NCBI GenBank assembly: GCA_907165275.2
Contig: OU015672.1
Location: 4,818,501-4,882,500, forward strand
Source: Zygaena filipendulae
Taxonomy: Eukaryota; Arthropoda; Insecta; Lepidoptera; Zygaenidae
Direction: 5' to 3'
Length of the DNA stretch: 64,000 nt
Part shown: piece by piece, positions 13,801-25,800 of the stretch
How positions within the stretch are numbered: position 1 is the stretch's first letter
Layout of the letters: every line of letters starts with the position of its first letter
Made by a program: the position numbers and the translations under genes
Notes under the pieces: generated by a model
The model's database searches: none
What the model saw: only the letters and a program-made list of their open reading frames with translations
What the model was told of the DNA's origin: nothing

Positions 13801-16800
13801 CCTGAGTGACATAGGGTAGGTACCTAGATACTTTTTATCTTGAAATTTCCACGGGAGATCCGAAATTACCGCGGGTGAAACCGCGGGAGACAGCTAGTCT
13901 CATAAATTCGAAATTCGAACGATTCAACTTGCCATTTGTCCCATATTTTATTCCTTTTTTATCTTCTCGATACATAGGTACCTAAAGAGTTAGGTAGGTA
14001 CGTATTCAGTCGAGCTAAGATAAGTATCTGATTATTATCACTTATTTATCGTCAAATAGGTAAATACCTAATTTACAGTTTTTAATATTTATAAATCGAT
14101 TTAAATTTTTAAATCTTATCCTACCACCATCTCTCAATCTTTTATACACTTACATCGTTTAGTCTTTTGTAATTTGGACTTTATATATTCCTTGTTTAAG
14201 GTCGAAATATTAAAAGAAACGATGTAAGGTTGTTTATTATTATACCTACCTACCTACCTACTGTTAAGAAGACTTTGGTAGAGCTCCAAGAATGCTCAAT
14301 CTCTGATGTCTATCTTGTTTATTTAAAGTTTCGCCAATCGGAACATAATAACATAATGTGTCTACATACATGCCTAGGTCTATGAAATGGAAATATTTTT
14401 CTACTTTTAACAGTGGCGAATAGGTGCATGTTCATTATTCATTGGCAGAAACTATATGTCCATAAACAAGTAGTTACACCTCTGTGCTCAAAGCTGAATA
14501 GGCACAAGTATCATAACAGATCCCGTTACTTTAAGCACGGAAGACGTGATCATGACACGCATAGTGATGGCCATCCTTACTTACTCTTTGGTAACAAGAA
14601 GCTACTGACCACCACCGCTTCTGTCTATGGCCCCTGACCGAGTAATATATTTCATCCATGCTTCTGATCTGTGAAAATTTAGAATCTCTTTGTTTTCCAG
14701 GATCTCTTTGTTTTAGAATATCTTTGTTTACTTTAGGTACCTATCCGTATTAGGGACAATTCTTGTTCAGTGTATTTACAATAGCACTGGAAGTTGTTTG
14801 AATTTTTTTCGGGGCCGGTAGAAAAACAATATACTTAATTATAACAGTGGTTTAAAATTTTCGTGAGTTTTCCTTCAAATCAATACGTTTAGTAGTTAAC
14901 AGGTAACGTATGACTTCTTGCACATGTACGTATGAACTGATGCAGTAAAAGTTCGAGGTTGAGTTTGATTGTAGAGTTTTTAGAACAACCGATATTCTTA
15001 TGCAAAGAGGTTTCACTTCTGCCAGCTAAATACATAGATACATTCTCTTTTGGAATTCCTTAGAATAAAAGGAGGGAAAATTTGAAATAGATCACGCCAT
15101 CTATGTATATGTGCCTACTATGTAAACATCAATAGGTAAAGTGTGTATTCCTAAATCTATCAATTTAAATTAAATTTCAGACGTGTGTGATATGAAACAT
15201 AAAAATAAGTTTAATTTCATGTCCATATCATACAAAAATTACCGTTTCAACCCCATGTATGTATATAGTATCAATTTGTACCGACGTTAAAAGTTTCTTG
15301 CTACTGTCACAACAGTAATGGGCATTGTAGCGATGACTCTTGCTTCACTGTACGACACAATCATAGACAACACTTACCGGCAACAGAGCAAGGCGCAAAC
15401 TCGTCCGTCCATCGCGTTTAGTGGCCAACGAACGCTCTCAAATGATAGGTAGATGGGTAATTGTGTATGGCGACACCATAAATGAGGGCTCCGAGATACG
15501 ACACGGTGTAATTGAGTACCGTTCATCGTCGAGGCTATTGGAGTGTGGAAGAAAGCAGCGGTACCGGCGACGTCCCAGCCATATCAATCAAAACGCTTAT
15601 AATAACGCGCGGCACGCCCGCAAACAATAGCCCCGCCGTTATAACGATAACGCCTCTAGCAAAATGAATTTAAGAACGAAAATTGAATATCAATACGTCT
15701 GTAATGAACGCATCTCTAACGTTGTCTTAGTCGACGGGATGGTGATAGGTCGATTTAAATTCCGAATAAGCGGGAAGGAGGAAGTCACGATGCGCGCGCA
15801 CGCATCTATGTATGTCACACCTTTTCTCCGTAACGAACTTTAGTGAACTCTATGGTCTATGGCAGCCTCTATGGTCGAATAGGGATAATTTAAAAAAAGC
15901 TTTCAGTTGTTATTTTAGCAATCCATCCGCAACATGCTAATTGCTAAAAATTAAACTAATGAGTTTCACCTGTCATTGACTCAGTGGTCTAGAAGTCCTG
16001 TAGTTCAAACAAAATTTGATTATGTTAGACAATTAAGACAGCTGCGAAAGCATATACAAACTTAAAAACAACAACATTCTAGAAATAATTATTTCTAAAT
16101 CTGCTAATTGCCTACTGCATAATTGTTAGAGTCGTCTCTTGCTAAAATTTATTATAATACTGGCTGTGTACCGCAGTTTCACCCGGGCAGATTTCGGGAT
16201 TCCCTCGCGAACTCCAAACATAGTAAACCATCATTTCGACAAAAACGACATAATAATCAGTCGAATCGGTCAGAAGTTACACATTATCACAAAGAGATGT
16301 ACCAATAAAGCTTAATATGTTACCTCGACCACAGCGCCATCTATCGGGTCCAGTAGATATTTGTGATATTTTTATTGACAACTAAACCACCATACAATAA
16401 TATAGAAACTATTGTGAACAGCTGATAGCTGTTTCACACTAGTGACTGAGTCGCATGTAATTCGGGATTTCCTCAAGAATTCTTTGTTGTGTTAGGATAA
16501 AAAATGTTAAGTTTCAAAAATTATCGGAACTGATTCGGATATATATAATATTATAGTTATCTACTATTTATGCTGCTGCTATTCATTTATAATATTTCCC
16601 ATGTACAGACACCTCAACCCTGAGAGGAAAATAGGGGCTTGTTCGGTAAAGTTCGCGACCGAAAAGTGGCCGACCGAAGATTGGTCAACAGTATTTCTGC
16701 TACCGGTGTTCGGTCGGGCACCATATTTGGTCAGTATACTCTCCCGTAGTTTGCACACTGTTGACACCGCGCGGGGTCGGTCACTGTGCCTGCTGGTCAC

Positions 16801-19800
16801 TGATATTGTGTCGCAAACACATCCTTCGGACAAGGAAGGGCGACCGAAACCTCCTCTGTCTGATTGATTTCTCTCTGTGTTAAGTCTTTTATTATTTGTA
16901 AGTACATATACATACTTACTTATAGTTATAGATAGATGTAAAAACGGATACTACATATTTGAGCTTGATGGTCCTCCTAAAGTCAATTCAATTGTCTTTG
17001 ATAATAACTCAGTGATCAAGTGCCACAGACTCCGGCCTGTATGAAACTCAATTCAAACCAAACAAAAGATAAATTTTATATAAAATTCAATAATTTCTCA
17101 GAATCGATATACCTACTTATTCGTTTAATAATAACATTTTAGACATTTCGATTTCGAAACACAATTTGCAGCTAAATAATTTCCTCGTACAGCTCGTTGG
17201 TCGTTGCGTAAAGACATCGTCACACTGTTACACCGTGGTGTGTCGAGACGTTGTAATCGCTCCTAACCAGCAAGTTAAAGCCAATGCTTTTTTTTTAATT
17301 TCACACTGATAGTGGAATTATCACGCAGCCCCGCTATAGAAAGGCTATGAAAGACGGAGTTTATATTACAAACACCGAAGGGGTCAGTTATTTATATTTG
17401 TGTGGAAAAACGGACAATAAAAATTCACAATGGCGGTTTTTTGTATGTATTTGTATATAAGGAGTTATATTAAAATATATTATGATGCTTCGAACTGGTT
17501 TTTTCGGCGTACGCCGAGAACTCTGAGGAAAATTTTGCAGTCTTTATCACCATAAATAAATTGTGCAGGACTAAATTTGACAGCAAAAAGTTTTCAACCA
17601 AAACTGCTAAAAGCGATCCTTTTTAGCGGTTTTTAGTTGCGATACTGTAGAAATATTAATGAAAAAAAAAAGAGTTTAGATATTTTATCTACATATGAAT
17701 ATCCAACAATACGATTTTGTACATGTGATTTTGTAAAGTTTCATGAATACAAAACAAACTGCTAAAAATGACCAAGTAAGTGTTCGTAACGGTGTAAATG
17801 CACATCTATGTAGTATATATATATATCTACAGTAGGTAGGTACTCACTTGCCGCGTCATATTTCTTCAGACATTGCGTGAAACGAATAAAATGCCATCAT
17901 AATTTGATACATACGATTTGTTTGCTAATTTTCTTCTTTAAAAACTTCGTCAGGCCTTTGTTGGCTCGTGGCAATTGTTTTTTTTTTATCGCACTCGTCT
18001 GTATGTATTTTTTTAAATTCAAATCAGTTCATGGACTAAGTAGGTAGGTAGTTACCTAACTTCCATGATTCCATGATATTTGAATAGGTACATGATAAAA
18101 ACAAGTGTTCGAAGTAGGACTTCTTTTGGCAGGAAGAGGTTTTAACTCATTTCATGCGTAAACTGTATTTTATTACTAACTAGCTGTGCCCCGCGGTTTC
18201 ACCCGCGTGAGTTTCGGAATTCCCGCAGGAACTCCAAAGCAGCCTAGTTTACTCTTTATAACATCAGCTAATCAGCAGTGATGGTACCGTCATGAGTTTC
18301 GGAATTCTAAAAAACTCCAAAATTCTTTCATATTCTTCTTCTCCTTACGATAATAAACAAAAAAAAAGAATTAGCGAAATTGGTCCAGCCGTTCACGCGT
18401 GATGCCGTGACCAAGGGAAATAGAGATTCATTTTTATATATACCTACAGATAGTTACTTCGATTTTTTCATTTATATTTAATAATATTCCTTTTTTCTGT
18501 GATCTAATAAAATTTAATTCAATCAACGAAGTGGCAAATACGTTTACCACTTTATACCTGTCGAATGACGACTGCAAAATTCCTTTGAGCCAATAAATAT
18601 TGTTCTGCATTTATCTGTCTACCTATATTTCCTGTTGTGCCGACAATTAAAACGCATGCAGATTGAAAACGTTTTGGCCGATGATTGAAAAACATCTAGG
18701 TGGATTTAGTATAATATAATTATGTATTAAGTAGGTATAACAAATTTTGCGTAATTCGATGACGCTGAAACTCCGGATGTACGTGTATCAATAGTCCGCA
18801 TTAGGTAGGTATGCCAATGTAAAGTAATACGACGCGATGCAAACTTATAAATTAATTAATGTAGGAGATTTAATTTCCTCTTTTCATCAATATTGGCGAT
18901 GCCTAAACATGTACGATTTGACAGTAATAGCACAAAAATTTAAATGATCTTACCTCCTCCAGACAACTTGTTTAGATATTTTAGACTAGAACTATGAAAG
19001 ATATCTATAGGATTATTGTATAGAAATAGAATCCAAAAAGACGCAATTCGAATAATAAAAGAAGAGATGTTTTTTCCGTATCTTATTTTGTACCTTTTAT
19101 GTGGGAACCAAAACTCCTTTTCTTTCTTTCTTTCTAGATATATGTATAATCACAGAACAGAAAATGACAAATAGAATGGACAAATAGAACTTGGTTTAGT
19201 ATGAAAACAGATGAAAATCAGTGTCGCCGGGTGATTATCGCACACAATAGTACATTGTTATCCTAGGGGAGAAAGACTTATTTAGTCCCTCGATCAATTA
19301 GTCTCGTCTAAATAAGTCTTTCTCCCGAGGATAACACTGCTTTTCATTACGAATGCAAGGAAAGTCAAAATAAAAATAGGAATTAGCTAAAGAAAAAATT
19401 AGTGATGATCGGATAGTCGCTTGACACTTTCCCACCTATTTCTTTTTCTTTGGCCGGCTAGCTATTCAGCCAGTATTTTTTTATTTACATTGTGGCGACC
19501 TAAAAAAAATATTTTCTTTAATTATTAAGTATTAATTAAAGAAAATAAAAAAATATAAATAGGAATTAGCTTAAGAAAAAGTGAGTGAATTTTATTTTAA
19601 TTAATACCTATACTTAAACTTTACGTTATTTCAATTTTACATCGCGCTGGCTGTATAGAAAGTCGAAACATGTTTCCATAGAAATGTGAAAATAGACCTA
19701 GTTTTTTTTTAATAATTTGACAGTTGTCAGTTGAAAGCGATTCTCCCTAGGGCTGAAAAGGGTTACTTTCAACCCGCTTCTCAGGCAACTTCAGACCTAC

Positions 19801-22800
19801 TTTCCGAGTATGAGTAATGAAAAACTATTTATCACGCACTAAAACATTCATTAACACTTAATGCGCTACATTATACCTAGTTATGTTTTTACTTATTCAC
19901 TGTTTTCAAATTCACAGTTTTGGGAATAATATGTTAAATATACTTGGGATGACAGCAAAAGAAGTTTTGGGCGAATTAGAAGCATTTGCTCTAACCTCCT
20001 TTGGCAACGGTAGAGCGCCTGCCCCGTCTACATGTCCTCTCTAGTTAATTTATTTGCTTTGTGTATATAATATAGGTACAAAGAGTATTTCGATGCTTTT
20101 AATCCGAATCAGTACTTGAAGTGCGCATTGATTAATAGGTAATGCCACGATCAAAAAAGCAACTTCTTCTTATTCTTCTTTGTAATTATGGAAAAAATGT
20201 CAAAGCAGTCGTTCATCGTGGCAACACGACATTTATTTTTTGCTAAACTTGCTCACTTGTCGAAAATGTAGGTACGTGGTGCTTCACGAGTTGTTATTTC
20301 TACATAGGTTTTTAACTACCTTTTACCTTGTTTTATGATGTTATTCAATAATTGATCATGTAATGTAAACACCTTCAAAATTACCTGTTAGCTGGCAATC
20401 ACATAATATTACGTATATGATTATAGGTACCTAGGTAAAATTAATTATTGAATGAACGATTTTCATTCACTCTTTTTCATAGTTAGGTAGGTAGCTGTCG
20501 GTTCATGGAATAGTGAGTTTGTATTTGGTATTGCCGTAAATGACGAGTTGGTTTTTTTGTTCATTTACCTTTTATAATGTAATTAAGTATGTTATAGTAG
20601 CAGGAATATATTATTATCTTTGTTTGTATTTAATCAAATCAATTCTAAAAATCCTCCACGGCGTCTGTGTGTCTGTCTGCCTATTCGCTATAAAGTCAAA
20701 AACTACTGGCCTGTTTTTATGCGATTTTCACAAATAGTGATCCATGAGGAAGGTTTAGGTACCTATATAATTTGTCAAGATTATGTGTAAATTGGTTGAA
20801 ATATATAAATAGGTATAACGATAATTTTGGAAGATTAGATAGGCAATCAACCCGGTGCTTGAGTTTAAACCCGATAATAGCTAGTCTTTTACGGTCTTCA
20901 ATCGGGTTTAAACCCGAAAACGGCTAGGTTTTATCGTCGGAAAAAGTGCATTAAATTTTGCATACCTACCTACCTACCATACCTACATACCTACAAGGTG
21001 CACGTTGTCAGGGGTAGGTACAGAAAAGGACATAGGGTACTTTTTATCCCGGAATTGCCACGGGAACTCCGAAATTTCCGCGGGGGAAACGATGGTGAAC
21101 AGCTAGTATTTTATATTCTAGTAACACTGAAAACATATGGGTGGATATTCTAATCTACCATCTTCAACAACAAATGCTCTACATATAAATAATAATAGTT
21201 ATTACAAGTGTGCATTTTGAAATTTATCAATCATTTATATAGAGCAGTAACAAAGTGCCAATTAACAGTGATTTAACTACGTGTGATTTTAATTTTTGTG
21301 GTTAAAATATTTAAGACATAATAATAGTGCTAGCGGTACCGTTTTCCTCCATATAAATACTTTTAATACTAGCGCCATCTTGTGTTGAGTAGCAGTAACT
21401 CATTACTATTCAGCCATTTTTATTTATGATCAATACTTACAATGTCATTGCCTTTATTTGATTGTCCTCTTGTTTTAATAAAATAATAAACCCACTAGCT
21501 TCATCGACGTGAGTGATGAATATTTCTTAGCTGATGTTTACTTTCCATAAAAATAATAATGTAGCTATAATAATACCTGCCGGGCTAAGATACGCAACAC
21601 GATAAAATTTCATCGAGCCATTTTATCGATTCTCGTCGACATAATTGTATGGCTTTGTCGACGAGAATCGATAAAATGGCTCGATAAAATTTTATCGTGT
21701 TGCGCATCTTAGCCCCGCTGCTCAATTTTAGCACTAATTTTATCACCAATTTTATCACACTTTAATTGGCATTTAACTAAATTTAACCAATTTATTTAAT
21801 TTCATTTATTAGTCAAATGCCAATTAAAATTTATTTAATGAAAATCTCTGATGGCGGCAACTTTGTTTTAAAAATCTTTACTTAAAATTAATTAAGTAAT
21901 CATTAAAACGAACTATGAGTGCGGCTGTAATTCATATTTTTAAAACGATTTATTGTAACTATAGACAAAGATTAGAGATTAACTATAGATTTAATTCGTA
22001 AGTTTAATCCCAAGCATCGGGTTGATTGCCCTGACAGTCATTTTGGGATTGAAACTCGGGCTTAAACCCAAAAATGGCAGTCTTTTATCGTGTTTAATCC
22101 CAAGTACCGGATTGATTGCCTATCTATAATTGTAACTGGTCTTTGAACTGATCTAATGACATCGACGTCTTTACGAGGATGTAATAATATTTATAACTAA
22201 ATCACAGTCATACTTAGACACCTCACTAGGCAGTCAGGTTAATACGACTGTATTGTCTGACTCATCTATTGTCGACTTTCTTGGAATAGGAAAATGAAAG
22301 CGCCCAAAGTTATTCAAACACTGAACCCACAATCGATACTGACTTAGATAATCTTTTGTTTGTTTCAGATATCAAAACGAAGGAGAGCGTCAGCGAGGAA
22401 AAATTCGCCATGATACTGAGTCGTAAAATATCCGAGGTCAAAACCGAAACACACGAGCCTATACCTGCTAGGACGATGAGCATTGACAGCGACAATAAAT
22501 CGGATGGCAGCGAAGACGACTGCAGAAGAGCGAGGAAGCGAGCTCTGTCCACATCACCGACCCCCTCTGACCATAAGAGGCAAGCTCTCGACATCGGCTG
22601 CCCTATCAGACAACATACACCACACATGGACTCACGATCTGTACACGGTGATACAAGTGTAATGGATTTCTCAAATAAAAAATTCACAGACGAAGCCCGA
22701 GGATATTGTGAACGTAGTCCCCATAGGCCAATCACAGAAGCGAGATACCGGTGTCCAACTTGCTCTAGGGAGTTCGACTTCGAACGCACTCTGGATATGC

Positions 22801-25800
22801 ATAGAAAGATATGCGGTATGAAAACACACGTATCAAGTCCCGATCGCGACGGGCGAGAGGACTTCTTCACAAATTTAAACCTAAGAAACAGATTTGGCTT
22901 CGCTGATAACTTAATAACGCCACCCAATGAGAGGTTCGTAAAGAAGTTTGATGATTCGCATTTCAATTCAAATGGTATTAGACACGTAGAACCACCGAGA
23001 GACTTGGCAGATATACAGTCCATACTGACTGTGACGTCAGCGGGAAGCATCTTAGACAGCTTAGCTAACACCAGGGTGATGTTAGGAAATACAGTATTAA
23101 CGCCACCAGATACTATAGCGAAAGATCGAGACCAAGAGGAGAGTCAAGACAACTTTGCAGCGGAATTTCGACGGATGAAACTGCGCGGGGAATTTCCCTG
23201 CAGACTCTGTCCTGCCAAATTTCCAAATCTAAGAGCTCTGAAAGGACACAACAGAGTACATCTGAATGGGACTGGACCAGGGCCTTATCAGTGCAACATG
23301 TGTCCTCACGCTTCATTGGACAAAGCCGCACTAATGAGACACATGAGGACCCATAACGGGGATAGACCGTACGAATGTGCCGTTTGCAATTACGCATTCA
23401 CAACCAAGGCGAATTGTGAACGGCATTTGAGAAATAGACACGCCAAAGTAACAAGGGAGGATGTGAAGAATTCTATAATATACCATCCATCCGAGGACCC
23501 GAATAATGATGAAGTGAACTCCAAAATGGCGCGAGAAGAGGTGAAGCGGTCCTTAGCTTTCCACACACCGGATGTGGAGAGGCGAAACGACACCGTGGGA
23601 CGTGACACCCCATTGTCACACTTTGCGCCTAACTTCATTAATGACATACACGCTGTCTCAGCTTTATCATCAAAACCGGTTCTAGAATCACCGCCTCCAA
23701 TGCCCGTAAGAGAAGTCGAACACTTGCCCAGAATAAAAGTTAAAGGTATTGGACAATTGAAACAAATCCCAGAATATGTACAAGAAGTGAAGTTAGATAA
23801 TACAACACCAGATATTTATGACGAAGAAACACCTGTAGATCTCAGTACTAACGATAATAATAATTATGATGTACTTGATTTAAGTAAAAAAAGTCGAAGC
23901 GTAGAAGAGGAACCTAAAATACCTACGAGACCAAGTTTTGAGCCTGATCCCGTAACTGCAGCGGCCTCCGCGTTTCAAAAAGCACAATCTTTACTAGCGC
24001 AGCAAAGCGTGTTTGGAAATCCCGTACCGAAATTTGATGCGGCTTACTATGCAACACAGCTGTCGCATTTATACGTAAATTCAATCCCAACTCTACCTGG
24101 TATCAGTCTTCCCAATTATTTTTTGTCACCTCCGTTTTTTCCTCACCCTTCAGACACCCCAGAGGTGATCGAGGTGAAACGGAGGATGCACAAAGAACTA
24201 ATACTGGGATTAAGTATGTCAGGAGGCAGAATCATTGGTGGTGACTTGGAAAACAATATAAAACCTGAAGAGGAAGATCAAAAACCTCAACCGCCAGCGA
24301 CTCCGCCTGCGCCTCAATTCCGTGCTGAATCACCGCGACCCATAAATCCAACGATTGTATCCCCAAACGATTCTGTCAAGATGGTTATTAAAAATGGTGT
24401 TCTAATGCCGAAACAAAAACAAAGACGCTACCGAACTGAGAGGCCATTTTCTTGCTCACAGTGCTCTGCTCGGTTCACACTCAGATCGAATATGGAACGT
24501 CATGTAAAACAGCAACATCCTCAGCATTGGACTGTGAGAAGACCCACAGCCAGACCGCCACCTTCATATCCCTCAGAATCTTTGGACGACAGGTTAAAAT
24601 ACGCGTTGTTAGCGCGTCATTTGGAGCGTCCATTAGAATTGCCTGAACGCTCGCCGATTCGCCGAGACTCCGACGATGCCGCTGACAATGAAGAGGATGA
24701 AGAAGATGCTTTAATAATTGACGAGGAACTGGAAGAATCTGAGAAGAAATCCGAAAATCATTCAGCAGCTCACCGAGCCGCAGCCGAAATACTGATGGCA
24801 ACGAAAGTATTAGAAACTCAGAAAGATATAGAAGTAAAAATAACCGGCAACCTTATAAGTAAACCTGTTGCTATCCCTGTTGAGAAAGATGAGGAGTTGG
24901 ATAACCATCTGTCAAAGGATGAGCCTCCACCAGTGCCTATTGTGACTCGTAGTGATGAAGAAGAAGACGAGGAAGGACTCGTGGCTTCGACCAGTGAAGG
25001 CAACAACTCCGGCAGCGATGAGAACAGGTATGCAAAAACATTCCAATATTTTACAAAATTTTATTGTTTTTCATCATACGCAGTCAACACTTTTGTAACA
25101 GTATGAATATAAGCTATTGTTTATTCTTTACAGATCGGAGTGTGATAATGGTACATTACCTCCAAAAAAGAAGTCCGCCTACAGCCTAGCCCCTAACAGA
25201 GTGTCGTGCCCATATTGTCACCGGAAATTCCCCTGGTCTTCTTCATTGCGACGACATGTCCTCACGCACACTGGACAGAAACCGTTCAAGTGTCCACACT
25301 GCCCGCTGCTGTTCACAACCAAATCGAATTGCGACAGACATTTGCTCAGGAAACATGGGGGATCCGCTAAAGCAATACTGGCTGAGCCTGTCACCGACAA
25401 TATACAGGCGCCAACTGATGCGAGAACTGTTTCCGAACGACCCTTTAAATGTGCTTCTTGTACCGGGTAAGTTCCACAAAATGCCTGGCGATTTTTTTTC
25501 TTTTACTAAATTGCCTATCAGGAAAGAAAAAAATTCACCGTTAATCCCTTGTCCTTTCAGAACGTTCTCAACAATGGACGCCTTAAAAAAGCACGTAGCG
25601 TCACGTCACGGTACAGGTGATTCAAGGCCCGATTCGCCAGTTCAAGAGGAAGATACAGAGAGGCTTCACACAGAAGGGCTTGCGTTCAAATGCCATCTTT
25701 GCGATGCATCCTTTGGCGATCGAAGTGGGGCCCTAGCGCATCTAGCCAGCAGCCACGCAGCTGACTACGACCAACTAGTCAGCAAGGGGGCGTTGGACGC

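Larger units (their letters stand above)
7918..22368 (+). other. intron 2 of the zinc-finger gene; no coding sequence seen
   Basis: A 14.4 kb intron. It contains Helitron copies, one copy of a 340-bp TIR element, nested repeat families X and Y, one Harbinger-like palindrome, a LINE-like tail, and an inverted-repeat pair near its 3' end. Short open frames at 8293, 10142, 14413, 15421 and 16601 have no recognisable domain, are not flanked by convincing splice sites, and I treat them as chance. The segment about 15330-15800 is unusually GC-rich for the intron and could be regulatory. Long first introns are common for developmental regulators in insects and may hold enhancers, but I cannot point to any. 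Confidence 0.6.

Noticed and set aside
16579..16867. Overlapping 84- and 88-codon frames on both strands in intron 2
   Set aside because: No recognisable domain. The block has repeated CGACCGAA motifs near both ends and is more likely an unclassified repeat.
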